Of a stretch of DNA of 64,000 nt, positions 1 to 16,022 are shown in pieces. The notes under the pieces were generated by a model. The model did not search any database, was not told the DNA's origin, and saw only the letters and a program-made list of their open reading frames with translations. How positions within the stretch are numbered: position 1 is the first letter of the stretch; every line of letters starts with the position of its first letter. The position numbers and the translations under genes were made by a program. Origin of the DNA: Chromobotia macracanthus (lineage: Eukaryota; Chordata; Actinopteri; Cypriniformes; Botiidae); NCBI GenBank assembly GCA_036877525.1, contig JAZGTH010000108.1:558001-622000 (forward strand), given 5' to 3'.

Positions 1-2500
1 ATGGAAATCAGACAATGTACAGAAAAGAATGTGTTTGTTTGATGTTTATTTTTGTGTTATTTACAAAAGACTTCTTATGGATTTTGATGTGATATTGAAC
101 TGACACAAGAACCTAGGTTGCTTAAAATTAAAAAAGGAACTTAAAATTCATTCAATGATAAAAGGATAAAAGTCCATGATACAAGGCCATTGCATTTGAG
201 AGATCATTCAAATAAGTCATCCTGTTGTATTTCTTTATTAAAAGTCCTCCTGTCCAGGTCCACCAAAACATTATTACAAAGCAGAGATATATTGGCATAA
301 AATGCACACCCACGGCTGAAAGAAAAGAAACGCTACATTACATGAAGAGAAGGCAGATTGAACAAGCCGCCATGCTGAGCACATTTGTATTTAGACAAGA
401 GAGCACCAGGGTGGGAAAAGAGAGCGCAGGGGCTGGAAGATATGTGGGAAGGTGGAGGGGCGACCAAGGAGTTGTTTGTGTGTGTTTGTGTATGTATGGG
501 TCACCATGCCCATTTTTCCCACTTTAGTTTTGTGGGCAAAGAGAATTGCAAAGACAAAGCTCGCTCATATTTGGGCTTTGACATGTCAAGGATTACTTGT
601 TTTATTGAATGTGCTGCCTATTATCTGCTTATCACTCTCTCCACTCTTTACACTCTTTCTTGTCCCTGCTCAATAGCTTCCTCTCACTGTCTGTCCAACA
701 GAACACACATCCAGCCCCTAGACTGCCCGCCTGCTCCCTCCCCACCACCCTCTTTCTCTATCTTTTAACACTTACAAAACTGAAAAGATTTAGTCTGGGC
801 TGGGCTTAGGCCACCTGGAAGCTGTAGTGGAGTTTTCTCCTTGCACCCCCCTCCCTTCGACATCTTGTCAGTGGCCAGCTGTAGCATTGTGCTCTCCGTT
901 GTCGCCTTGGTTAATTCCAGGCATTGGCGATTGTTGCCATCTATTTTTATGGCCCACCCCCTCTGCAGCCGTCCCGGGCTCTCCTGGCCCAATTGTCTAA
1001 GGTCGTCTCTTGTTTAATGCTGTTTTGCAAGTTATTAAGCCCTGGAAGTCTATTAATCACAGTTCAGGGGCTGCGGAAGCCCACACAGTAGTGATGGGGG
1101 GAGGGGGAGTGGACAGGCACACTCGCTGGCCTGAAAAGGCTTAGACGGTGGTCCATTCAGATCCCTAACGAGATCATTACCACTAACTAAATACAAACCT
1201 GACCCCTTCGACCCGCTGGGAAATTACGTAGGAGGTCCCTCCTGGTGTGGGACATTAATATGCTATCCCAGTACCCCTCCTTCTGCCCAAAACAACCACC
1301 CACCCGTACCTCCCCCAGCCTTTACTCTTCTCCTCTTTCTCTAAAATGGCCAGAAAACTAAACCTATCATCAAAAGAAGTCTAATGACTGCTGTGATTGT
1401 GGTAAACCAAGCCTGACAGACATTTCACTGAGACCTCAATAGAGGACATCAGTGCAACCTCCGTAGTTCACCTCCACCCCCTCTTTGGCTTTCTTATTTT
1501 CTTGCTTTTTAAAGTGGGAGCCAATGAGCAACCAGAGAGTCCAGGGCTTTTCGGACTACTCAGCACACTGTGTCCACTTTTTGGGAGACCACCTGGTAAA
1601 CTCATTTTAATATAACGCTGTCCCTCTTTCATTTGTTCAGTGTTTCTTTTCCTCTGTCTGTCACTTCTTCCTCTAATTCTGTCTCTCAAGCCAAGCCATG
1701 TCCGTGAATTCCATCTAATCCATTGACCCCGTTAGAACATTCCTGGTTAGCACTCGTCGGAAGAGGCTGGATTTGGGGGATTACATGCTTGCGGTACTGC
1801 TGGGTGGCATCTGTTACTGGGAACAGAGCAAAACAATTACGGCTCGCTGCAGAGAGGACAAGAGCCCCCTGCATATCCCACCTTTCATTCTTTTATCCTC
1901 CAGATTTTTAGGGAAGGGATCATGGACTATCGCCCCTCTAATCTCTACCTGTGACTGTAGCAGTGTGCTCCCACGCAGGGCAGCGTGCGACCCGGGAGAA
2001 CAGTGAAGTGACCTCGGGGTGAGGTGAATGTGTGACAGAAAGTAAAAGGGGGCCATTATCAGGGGTTGCTGACAGAGTCCTCCTAGCTTATGTTAAGTTT
2101 CTGTCACTCTCAGTGTTTCGAGTGCCTCCACTTCAGGGCATGAGAGCTTAACGTCACCACTGAAAATGGGTGGGAATGTCTTTGAGAAACCGTTGTGACG
2201 TTGTTCCCTGTCAGGACTATGCAATGTAGCCGCCATTTTGTCTGGCTCTTGTTCACTGTGACAATTTTAGAGGGCTAAGTAATAAAACTTTCCTGTACAT
2301 TTTTAGATTATTATGATCCTACTATGATAACATTTTACAACTTTCAGAGCTCAGAACATTCTCCCCAGTTCTGAAAGAGAATTTACAAACTACACTTACT
2401 CAACTTTCTAATGTCTAATAGACATGCACCAACAGATCATCCACGCTTACATGCTTTCACCCCAAAACCCCAGAAGAACTAGCAATAAGAGGAAAATGTA
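1..2500. other. Upstream intergenic DNA with balanced-composition blocks, no gene seen
   Basis: No coding exon could be supported. From about 1000 to 2220 the sequence is less AT-rich, with homeobox-like ATTAATATG and long non-repetitive runs, for example around 1030-1090 and 1200-1275. This is the kind of composition seen in conserved non-coding elements. The start (1-300) is AT-rich and featureless. Confidence 0.45.
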
Positions 2501-5500
2501 TGAAATGTGTCAGAAACCCTTGAGCTTATTCCTGTGTAGCACCTGTTGCTCTTTATTTTTTTTATTTTGAGAGATCCCAATGTAAGAAACAAGCAGCTTT
2601 TCACATTTCAGTGCAGTTAATTTTATGAATCTGTGATGCAGACTTTGCGAGAGCATATTATTAAAGTATGGAGAACTAGATCAGTGAAATAATAATACCA
2701 TTTGTACAAAGGGAGCACTTCCTTTGCAAATGTTCAGAGGACATTCACATTCACATTTTTGCTAGTGTTAAAAAAGGGAGTCTATCTGTCTCATTATTAA
2801 TAAATAATAAAAATACTGACATTGAGGTTTTCTAATAGAAGGTTGTGCCTGATATTTGGCCATGCCCATTGGAGATAGGAGCTCCCTCGCCTCTCAAATC
2901 TGTGATAAGATCACTCTCCTCAGTCACTTTAGAAATGGAGATGTTAAGCGATGCACTATCCAAACATACATCCTACTTAGATCTTATCAGGACCAAAACA
3001 GATGTTTTATTTTCCATTTCACTAAAGACATGTCACTTCTGTTAAGGATGTTACTTATTTGATTATGTCGACTACAATAGAACAGCAGACCTGCAACAGT
3101 CTGGTTGATATTGCGATCTCATATATGATAAAACGCCTTTGTCCACAGAATCGCCCACAAAATAATTTTGCCATTGGGATTTTCCTTTTTATATGGACGT
3201 ATACATAAATATGAATTCCTCTGCTCTGGAATTCTGTTCTGTTTTTCTTTTCCTCATTCCAGGAATGAAGCGTTTTCGCAGATGAGCCATGTTGATTGAT
3301 TGTCGCTGGTGTTGACCAATTGGAATACAATCATGATGATCTCCAGCATAACAAGTAATTTTAACCTGCCTGCGATCCACCCACTCACCACACAAAACCA
3401 CTCGCCGAATGCTCATGTCTAAGAGCACGCTAATTAATTCCACACTGAAGCACTTTTCCGCTTCTATTTGCTCAGATACAAAGCATCAAATCCCTCTTGT
3501 GCTCGCAAATAAACACTCAGAACAACAAAGAGAACTTGAAAAAACTAATAAAAACAATGTTGAAATTGACTGAAGGTACAAAATAATGAATCCTTTAGAA
3601 AAAGGCTAATGCCACCCTGTTAAATTACTATCACCACCAACAGACAACTTTGATTTCTGACGGTTTTATGTACGGAACGTCTCTTCAGCATAATTAGGCT
3701 ACAAAACTAGATACGTGAAGCATGTCAAGCGTTGCTTTACACAATGTTTTGGTTTTCTGAGCACATCAAGTGTAAAAACAAATGCACAAGGTCCCTCTTA
3801 GTAACGCACACACAATAAACGTCCACACCTTGCCTTTCCACCCTGTCTCACGGCTCTATGTTTTATGCTCCACTGCTGTCGACATGTTCCAATTCCACAG
3901 CTGCACGCTGGGTTACATATGTTCTATCTGAGTAATTAGATGAAGCCCGACAGGTGTTAGAGAACCAATAGGCTCCGGGCTGTGACATCACATCCTGCAA
4001 GTCATTACCCTAGCACTGCAGCTAGCATACGAGCTCATCATGTTATTCAGCAGCACTGCCTCGCTTTTTCTCACTATTGTCTCACTAAACACAAACATAC
4101 ATGCAAACAAACAGTTCTAGTAACCTTAATTTCAGTGCCAGCCTAGGCCAGAACTGAGCTACAGAAACTTTGGTGACCTCGTCGTCAGGTCACCATTTGC
4201 TGGCCTTCCAGGTGAATGTATCTCTCTATCCGAAGGCCAAATGAAGTGGAAAGCAAGTGTTTGTTTTCTCACAGTCTTCCCCTTCTCCTCCTCCTGTAGT
4301 TAGAGCTCATCAGTGCTGAGGTGCAGCCGTGAAGTGAAGTGTTAATTTAGTGCTCCTGCTGGGCAAGAGGCTACTCCGGGAGGCAGAGGTGAGCTCTTGC
4401 AGAAAATGACCCTCATGCTGTGATTGTTCTTGGGATTTTTTTTCCGCTTTACGTTTGAAAAGCTTCAGACCACCAGTCTGAGATGAAAACAAAGAGGGAG
4501 AGAAGACGAGAGCTAATGCATCAGCCGGAGAGGATTACCAAAACCACACTGTGACAAATTCATGCGTGTACCAACTCAGATCTTGTGTAAACCTGATTGG
4601 GTGCGCTTGTATTACTGAAGGCGTACATGCGTGTGGAATGGTGGGAGATGTAACATTACACAAACAACATGCTAGATGCATGTATTCACATTTGCACATA
4701 CATAAACTCCCAATAACCCAGCCTTTCATTTCCTCCAGCGTCGCTGTTCACTTTAGCAGAATGATTAATTGGACCAGACTCAGCTCCGTCCTCTGAGAAA
4801 CTTAAACAAAAAGCCAGGCTCTATCCAAAGATTACAGCCACACATTACAGGCTGAATGAACCATGAAATTGCTTTTCTCCCCACCTGCAGTGCTCTCTTT
4901 CTGCAGCGCGGTCACTGACGCTCTCAGGAGGGGAGCAATGGAGAAGCATTGAAGTTTCCTTACTCTGAGATAATGAAACAATCCCACAGCCCAGCAACTC
5001 ATAACACCAGCCACTGTCCATTTGTCAGCACATGTAGGCAGTAGATTGACTGATGTTGAGGAGTGTATTAGGCTGTTAAACACTGTGGACGTTATGATAT
5101 AGGGTCTGGAAATAATATAGAAGCTGAAAATGATAGACTTGAGAAAAAAGGTGCACTGTGTCCTGACATGTAATTTTCTGTGTCAACACAGATTTGAGAT
5201 ATTTACTTCCTTTGCAACGCACTGTATGTTTTCTAGCAGTCATTTCTTATACCTTCATAAAACGTACAGATCTGTGCACTCTAGTTTATGCAAACAAAAT
5301 CTTAAAATGGAACCATGTGTTTCATTATTCTTATATTGTTGTATGCTATTTTAAAACCCTACAGCATCTATAAAAGTAGGTTACAGCAAAGCATAATGCA
5401 GTGTGTCGCAATGTCAAAATTGTGGCAAGTGGAGAAATATTGATCATTAAACTATCTTCTAGAGTGAGTTTTCATTTATTTTCAGGTCAGATAATTTCAG

Positions 5501-8500
5501 AGTTTGAAGACAATCTCTCAGATGAAAGATGTCAGTTATAGTCTTTTTGTGTAAGGTGATATGACTGGTGTCAGACAGTGCGCCATGCCCTGACATCACA
5601 TTACATCACATTATGTCAAAACAGACCTGTTTAGAACTTACTTAGACAATAAACAATGTTTTATAATAATTTGCAATACCTTCACTACTATACAAAAAGC
5701 TGGAATTATCCATCAATGTTTTTGTATCAAAGCAAAACATCCTTTCTCAGTAGTGAATTCAGTTGCAATAAACAAACATTTGTCTAATATTAAGGAATTT
5801 TCAACATTTTACTGGACATTGTGCCCAAAACATTGTTTAAATTTTGGATGGACATTGCGATGTTTGAGATAAAACAGTATTTACTTGTTAACAGATACCG
5901 GATGGACACGTGCAAGCATATACTACAAGTGGGAAAATTTGTAAAAAAAAAAAAGCATGTCCCAAAAACAACATGCATATAAATGACCAATAGATCTGTA
6001 AAAAAAACTTTTAAAATGCACCATCAGCAAACTGTTGCTTCCAAAACAGTTCAGAGAAAAAACGTCTCATATTTGGCAAAATCAAAGTGGCTGTAGCTGA
6101 TACAAAATATCTGAGGCTTCTACATGATGTTAAACTTAACTGTGTCAAGATCATTTTTAGCAGCTGTGTGAACGCAGAGGATCTAGAAGTGAAGTTCATC
6201 ATTTTATCAAAACACATGTTCAGCAAAGTTTGATAATTTGAAAGTTTCCAAATATGTTTTTTAATTATTTACCTTTTTTAATAAATGGCACTTTATTATA
6301 TAATGCAAAGACATTCATATCCTTTTAAGTGTTGCTTAAGTGTCAAAATACTCTCTGTGGCTACTGTATATCTTTCCTGTGCTTTAGACGTTGATCTTAC
6401 AAACAGTAGCAGTCAAAGCAAAGACATGCTTTCAGCACTTCAAAGAGGTGAGCATTAGAGGTGTCGCTGTGTCAGTTAAAGAAATACATTCTTTATTATT
6501 TCAAAAGCAGAAACACGTTGTATGGGTTTGATTCATCATTTAAGTCTCCTTAGTGGCATTTATTTAATCATTAGAGGTCATGGGGGATGAAATGTATGCT
6601 GTGTATGATGGTCTCAGACAGAAGAACTCAATGCATTGAATATTGCTTCTCCAGACCAGGAGCATGATGAAATAAAGGATGAATTAGTCTATTTTAATGT
6701 GCCTCCTTTTCTCTCTGCCTGGGTATATCAAGGCTACATTTTACATCGCATTCTAATTTATTTTCACATTATAAAATATCAGCATCAGAGGGTCGGGATA
6801 ATGGAGAGGAGCATGAAGCTTTCTTCTTTCTGTCTCTATCATCCAATCACTGGCTTAGTGCTTAAACGGAGGCAGAGTTCAGGGCCACAAGCTGAGGGAC
6901 ACAGAACGGGGTGACAGAGAGACGATTCAGTGCGTGAGGAGAGCTCTGATCAGGCATTCAGATTAAAGTATTCTCTGCTGCCCGAGGACAGCTCTCGATA
7001 CACAGCCCCTTATGAACATCTGTGTGTGTCTCACTGTGAGAGTGGGGATGACTCCTTGGTCACTGCCAGACAGCTTTGGTATCAATGGAACTGTGTTAGT
7101 TGCTATACAGTATATAGTAGCCTGTATTTATTTTATATCCACATTTGTTAATTTAACAATATAGTGGATATCATTACAACCAATTTAAATAGTTAATCTG
7201 AAATTCGTAATTTGTTTCATTAAAAATAAACAAAAATCAGTTATTGGTGTAACATGCTATTTTGTTTCATTGTATCCTGTTGTGGTTGACCAAGTTTGCC
7301 CTCAGCCTCATTAAGTTCACATGTCTATTAACCTGTTAGTCCCTTGTTTGCTCCAGTATTTGTAGTCTTATGTTTCCTGAGATAATTTGGCCTGTCTACC
7401 GTTGATGTTAAGGTGTGTGTTTCCCTGTTTCCTTTGTGTTTCAAGCATTAAGTAGTAGTTTTTTATTTCCTCGCCTTTATGAGTTCTTTATACAACCACC
7501 AGTGACAAGAAGTATGTAACATATCAGTGTTCAAAATGGTCTCCTTACTTTACCCCAATTTGCATCAATAATTCTATAATAACTATTTAAACTTTGAGGT
7601 ATCAGTTGGATTTCACAAGAAAAGTCAATTTGACTTGACTTGAATTTGGCTTCAACATACATAAAGAAAAGTACATAAAGTAACCTGCAATTTTGTTTGA
7701 AACAGATGATAGAGAGGCGAAAGTTGTGTGCAGCTTTAATAATAACAATAATTACTATTATTAAAAATGATGTAAAGAAATATGTTATTCATATATGAAA
7801 GAAATGTAAAATATTTAAATTAATTATAAAATGAAATGTTTCATAAAAAATCTCCAAGTTGAAAGGTGTTGCCAGGGTGTTGCTACGCAGTTCCCTTAGC
7901 AAGCATTACTAATAAATAAACAAGCAAACCATTAACCAGCATTGTTGATTGGCCAGGCATCTAACCCATGTGATTGACAGCAGAAGTACAGCCTGTAGCC
8001 TGGAGGCATCCATGAAGGGACATTAGACCAAATCTGCAGCAGTTAACTCTGTGTGTGAGTCAATGCCCAGCAGGAAGCTAATAGATTGTTCCAGTAGGTG
8101 CCCCTTAAAGCCCCTGAGGCATTATGTCAAGGCCCTGTCTACTTCACACTCATTACAGATCATGTGCCATGATTTCACACTACAGTAGGGGGACAGAAAG
8201 GTTAGTGAAGGACATTTTTACTGCTTAAATTGTAATGCCATTAATCAGTGTCGGTCTGATTGGTTTAAAGACCCCATTAAATAACTCAATAAGTGCTGTT
8301 GCTTTTATGTGTTGATTTATTTCCTGTATTAAAACGAAGTTGGGGTGGGACATATTTAGGGACTTAAAAAAGTAGCCAATAGCCTTTATTTGGAATTTGA
8401 ACCTGAAGTTTTAGAAGAACACTAGCTTATAGACAACCTCTAATCTAACAGACTAAAACCTCCAAAACCTTAGTTTTGATTTCACTGGGCATTTATGTTT

Positions 8501-9080
8501 TAACGTTTTTGAAGTTTACTTGTCTCTGTGAGTACTACTCACACCCTTGTAAATATTTGTTTATTGTAAATATTTATATTTATATGGCATGTTTGTTGGT
8601 TGAGAGATCAAACCTCCTTTGAGGGTCCAGTTGTTCGTAGAACATTTTTCAGTGCCCCACTTTAGAGGCTTGAGACATTTCTGCTGTCATTTTCCTCTAG
8701 TCCTTCAGAGTAATTCTTCCTTCCCCTCCATTTCTGCAGCCGTGCAGTATGTGGTGGCCTGAATTGTGTGTTATTACCCAGCTGGAGATAATATCATTAC
8801 TCCATATTTGCTGTCAAGGGTCTGCAAAGAATGGTACCGTCATGGGCCTTGGTAATCTAACAAGCTCATATGGTGCTGCTGAATTACTCATTCCTACAGG
8901 AAGTCAAACACTAGCTGTTTGAGAAATGACTGAGCAAATGAGCATCGCCGTGTCATCACACCCCCCACCCCACCCATGCCAGATGTGAGGACACTCCACA
9001 CAGAGACGCTAGCACTCACTGTTGTTTCCTTTCATTCGTTTGTCTTTGTAGCTTTATATAGTCCTACATGCATGACAAAT
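2501..9080. other. Upstream intergenic DNA with enhancer-like blocks, no gene seen
   Basis: AT-rich DNA alternates with better-balanced blocks at about 3085-3480, 3840-4030, 4700-5080, 6420-6960, 8040-8180 and 8700-8960. These blocks hold TAAT cores, E-box-like CAGCTG and bHLH/POU-like words. Open frames are all short and show no recognisable protein. A short stretch at 7865-7905 resembles the dispersed gttgctaggg/agcaaccac repeat. Confidence 0.4.
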
Positions 9081-9088
9081 GTTTTGCA

Positions 9089-9476
9089 TTACACTTTATT
9101 TTAAGGTGTACTTGTTATAGTGTAATTATACATTACACTATACATTACATAATTATACAAATATACATTATAAACTGAGTAATAGTAATTAACAACAAGT
9201 AGGGTTACACTTAAAAAAAGCTGCTTCATGATGCTATAGAAGAACAATTTTTGGCTGTACGGTTCTATAAACAATCTTTAACATCTGTAGAACATTTATT
9301 TTTTACAAAAAGTTCTTTGTAGTGAAAGAAAAGTTCTTTAGACTAAAAAGTAAGAAAGAAGAAATGGTTCTTTTTAGAATGTTAGGAACCAGGATTAATG
9401 TTTGGTTTAGGGTTAGCTGCATGTTAGCTGCTTATAATACTACATGTAATGTAACATAGACACTGTGAAAGTGTTA
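9089..9476. mobile_element. Teleost MITE (ttacactttattttaag type) split by a second repeat
   Basis: The left end ttacactttattttaaggtg and the right end around gacactgtgaaagtgtta are inverted repeats of a very common fish MITE. Its middle (ggtttagggttagctgcatg) is interrupted at about 9207-9390 by another common fish repeat made of ggttct and agttctt words. A second, uninterrupted copy is at 39362-39531. Confidence 0.65.
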
Positions 9477-12090
<2,614 letters not shown>

Positions 12091-12093
12091 ATG

Positions 12094-12740
12094 TGTCAGG
12101 CGGGGAGAAACGAACCCATGCGCAGACAGCGCTAAACTGAAAAACGTCTTTATTTACACAAGACAAAACAAAAACCCGCGAGGGGGCCAAACGAAAACCA
12201 AACACAGGCGTAAAACTGAACTAAAGAACTCTCAAACAGTGAGAAAAAAACATGGCAGGACAGAGACTAAGAAAACTTGACAAGAACAAGAAACAAGATT
12301 ACAAGGTTTCGAATTACAAAAAAACGTTGCAAAAACCACAATACCAGGACACAAGGACCAGGACACAAGGACCAGGAGATAAGGACCAGGATAAAAACAA
12401 GCCAAGATACAAGACAAACCGGCACAGAAAAGAAAACACGGGGGCATTAAATAACACAAAGACAAACGACGAGCAGGTGCGTAAAATCAGCGCAGAAGAG
12501 ACAAGAGAACAAGGGGGCGGGGCCAAGACGAAAGACCGGAGAGCACATGGCCAATGTAAACAAAACAGAGCCCATGTGACAAGACCCAGAGCATGAGTTC
12601 AGATCCCGACTCCAACAAACAAGAACCAAGACAAGGAGTGAGGATCCAAACAGCACGCTCTGACACTAAACACAGGGCATGTCAGGATCCTGGCGATATC
12701 ATCTAGAAATACTCAGAAACAGGAAGCCAGGACCCTGACA
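12094..12740. mobile_element. Non-autonomous DNA transposon-like element (tgtcagg termini)
   Basis: The stretch starts tgtcaggcgggg and ends gaagccaggaccctgaca, giving a short inverted repeat TGTCAGG. It is flanked by ttatg on the left and ttacg on the right, a possible 5-bp target duplication with one change. Composition differs sharply from the surroundings. A 15-bp internal repeat (aggacacaaggacc) occurs near 12345-12390. Frames inside show no transposase. Confidence 0.6.
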
Positions 12741-12754
12741 TTACGCTCATCACG

Positions 12755-12975
12755 TTATGATTTCTTTGTGATGTTTTCACTGTCTACAAAAGTCACACGC
12801 AGTACACACGCACTTGTGTGGAACCGTGTGATTGTAACTAGTCCCTTGTTGTCTATGTAGTCTATGTTTTACGTGGCATTATAATCCTGGAGGAACGCTG
12901 TCTCATACCACTATTTACTGCACCTGCTATATATGCTTGAATGACAATAAAAAGCTTGACTCATCTTGACTTCAG
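12755..12975. repeat. Interspersed repeat 3' end (ggaggaacgctgt ... gacaataaaaagcttgact)
   Basis: The stretch with cctggaggaacgctgtctca and then gaatgacaataaaaagcttg matches a 3' end I recognise from fish interspersed repeats, probably a non-LTR element. No protein-coding part is attached. The family name is uncertain. Confidence 0.45.
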
Positions 12976-14985
12976 AAAATTAGATAAACATTCTGCAATG
13001 TCAAATAAAATTATTATTATTATTATTATTATTATTATTTGCTGTATTTTAATTTTAGATGAAGCAATAAGAAATTAATGGTTTTAATTAAATTAATTAA
13101 AATCTTAATGAAGTAATCTTTTTACATCTAATGAAATTACAGAAAAGGAACCTAGTTAAACAACAGCACAAGAACCCGCTTATTTTAAATTAAATTAAAA
13201 TTCAATTTTATTTATGTAGCGTTTTTTCCAATGTTGCATTGCTTCAAAGCAGCTTTAAAAAAATTAAAATAAAACACAGAAAACAGAAAAATTATCAAAC
13301 ATGTTTAACACAGAATTGTTTAACAGTCATTCCTGGCTGAGGGCAGATATGTGTGCTGTTTGTTTGGAACAAGCATCATTGGGTCTTTTAGACCGGGTCT
13401 AAAAACAAATAGGCCTCTTAGTTTGTCTGACAGCACCACTAAACAGAAACAATGTCCTGTCAAGCCTTGCTGCTTCTCCTTGTGGTGAATCTGTAAGGAC
13501 ATTGAAAGCACCAGTGTTGTACAACCTGAAACTGTTCACTGTTTTCTGACCAAACAGAGGCCTAAATCTGCCTTTTTAGTCCCTACCAAAAAGCAAGGGA
13601 GTGAAAAATCACAACATTTTAAACATGCTGTTTAAAATGAAAATATATTTTACCAGGTATTATAGGGGGCCATGTCTACATGTATGGGTCAATGACAAAT
13701 AAGTATCTTCTGTCCTGTGATAATTAAGCCCCAGAACAGAAAGCACCCCTTCAGTCCCCCATTAGACACATTTTCACCTTTTTATAAAAAGTTGTGTTTT
13801 ATTTAGGTCAGATAGTGTAACCATAAGAAAATTATGTAAATGAATTAAAAAGAAACCTTTTGAGATTGATTACAGTAATGTGTATTCAAAGCACAAGGGT
13901 ATCATAATACTTTATTTGATTTTCATTTGACGTTACACCACTTGACATAAAAACCTGAGGCATGAATTTTGCATTAAAATGTATGGACATTTTTAAAACT
14001 GTGAAACCAACAGGAATAAAGCATGTTTTAAGTCAATTTTAAAAGATTTCTCTTTTTTATTATCTCTAGCTGTATTTTTTAAAAAAAGGCAATCTCTAAA
14101 TCAGCGAGGAAAGCTGAGGCTCTCCTTTAAAAAGATCAGCCACCCCTCTTCTCTACCCAAGAGGCTTTCAGCAGTACTGAGCACTGAAATGCGGAGCTAC
14201 TGAGAAAGTTCAGTAAGGTTATGAAAGTAAGTTCAAAACTGAAACTACAGCAGCAGGCCCTGCGGCAGAAAAGATCCTCCGTGTAACATTATTTCTCAGT
14301 ATCATTAAGTGTGATCCAGTCTTTGTCTTCTGTACAAAACTCCCTTTGATATTTCCATGAATGGCAGCTAGATTAGATTTATAGAAACACAGATTATGTA
14401 GTAGTTGAAAGTGATCAGTATTGCACTGAAGTGCAATATAATGAAACGGAAGTCGTTATTTAATGCTAGCATCAATACAGTGCTAAACACAGTTTACATG
14501 GTTAGAGTTTACAGTATGCTTCCTCTGCATTGGATGCCAGTTTCTAAGGAGTTGCACACCTTTAACAAACAAATTTCCCCACCGGGGTCAACAGCTGTCA
14601 AAACAGCATGCCACAATATATAAAGGATATAGAGAAGCACACGTAGATGCGGTTCAAATTCAATTTAGCTATAGAACACTGACACGTCTTTTAAAAGGTT
14701 TTTCCATAGCTTGTTTCTTTTGAATATGTGGCACAGCATTTATCCCTGTCCTTCACACATCCTCGGCTCTGTAATCTGTGGCTTCTTTTGACGTTGCTTA
14801 CATGTCCTTAGGAATAAGAAGTGGGGGGGGTAAAATGAGCCATTGTTTTGCACTGATTCCGGGCAACAGTTCACATATGGCAAGGGCACAGAGCCAAGAC
14901 TTCCTTAACAGATGACGGTAGCAGTCTAACACAAAACCCACAGCAAAATACATATTTGTAGCCGTCTCACATATCATGCTGTGCC
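12976..14985. other. AT-rich intergenic DNA, no gene seen
   Basis: It holds a (TTA)n microsatellite at about 13009-13040 and, at about 13195-13290, a copy of the fish repeat beginning ttcaattttatttatgtagc and continuing gcttcaaagcagcttta. The same family recurs at 44905-45023 and, inverted, at 63545-63600. Otherwise nothing is recognisable. Confidence 0.45.
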
Positions 14986-15480
14986 TCTACGAGATTTTTG
15001 CACAGGGTTCAGGGGTGTTGTTTGAGGTTGAGAAGGAAGGTGGGGGTACGGAGGTGCTTCCGTAGACCTCAGCGAGAACAACCAATCTCCTCATTCAAAG
15101 CCTGCCTGCACACAGCTCATATTGTCAGTTTGCCAGTTTAAAGAAACCTTGAGCAGCATCAAAGATCTTTTCAGAGCCTTAATCCTAATAGGTCATGGTT
15201 TGTTCTGTCACATCAAAGACGCGAGTGAGGGAGGTACAGGCGAAGAATGCGTCGGGGAGGCTGCAAAGATTCTTATGGGGAAGATTGGCAGAGGATTTGC
15301 GGCACGATGAGCACTAAAATCTGAAATATCGGCCATGGAAAGCCTGCTGTAATAGATATGAAACGGGCCTTCTCAACACCATGAAAGGCTGACATTTGCT
15401 GAGAGATTGTCAGGAGAAGCCCTTTTATTCCCTGCCATCTATTAAGCGTTTGTACTGCCACCTTGTCCGAACTGAAAATT
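14986..15480. promoter_or_regulatory. Candidate conserved non-coding element upstream of ralgapa2
   Basis: About 500 bp of balanced, non-repetitive sequence without any long coding frame, about 10 kb before exon 1. It includes words such as aatatcggccatggaaagcc and gacatttgctgagagattgt. Conserved developmental enhancers typically look like this. The call is by composition only, without alignment. Confidence 0.35.
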
Positions 15481-15746
15481 CGCAAGTGGCCATTTCAAAT
15501 GGTTTCTTTTTTTTTTGGTGAAACACCAGATCTTCAGCAAGAGAAATTTCCAGTCAAATCTCACTTTAACAAGCGGAGAAAGCTGAGAAATAAAAATGTT
15601 ATCTTGCACATGCACACTGGTACGTGTGTGTTTGCTTCTAACCTCTTGACACTTTAATCTGTAGTTCATTGTCTTTAAACTGATACAATTGTCTGACATA
15701 AAGCCACTTCCTGTGGACCCAACATGACATAAGTTCTTCATTAACT

Positions 15747-16022
15747 GGGGGCAGTTGTGGCCTACAGGTAAGTGAGTTGGACTTGTAATCAGGGGGTTGC
15801 TGATTTAATTCCAGCGCTAGCAGGTGGCAACCGAAGTGCCCCTGAGCAAGGCATCCAACCCCCAATTGCTCCCCGGGCACACTAGTGTGCTGCCCACGGC
15901 TCCGGATGTGTGAGTGTTCATGGCTTGCAGTGTGTTCACTCCTCACCAGTGATGGGTTAAATGCAGAGGTCACATTTCAGGTATGGGTTACCATATCTGA
16001 AAAATATGTCACTTTCACTTAA
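15747..16022 (+). mobile_element. tRNA-derived SINE, near full length
   Basis: The head gggggcagttgtggcctaca carries an A-box-like start, and gggttgctgatttaattcc is a degenerate B box about 60 bp on. The body has cccctgagcaaggcatccaa and the 3' part has gatgggttaaatgcagaggt, as in a widespread fish SINE family. A 3' piece of the same family lies at 18031-18126. Confidence 0.75.

Noticed and set aside
12252..12596. A 114-codon Lys/Arg-rich frame
   Set aside because: It lies wholly inside the TGTCAGG-ended element and reads its internal 15-bp repeat; no domain is visible.
15747..15830. Possible functional tRNA gene from A- and B-box-like words
   Set aside because: The B box is degenerate, the anticodon arm cannot be folded convincingly, and the sequence continues as a SINE body.
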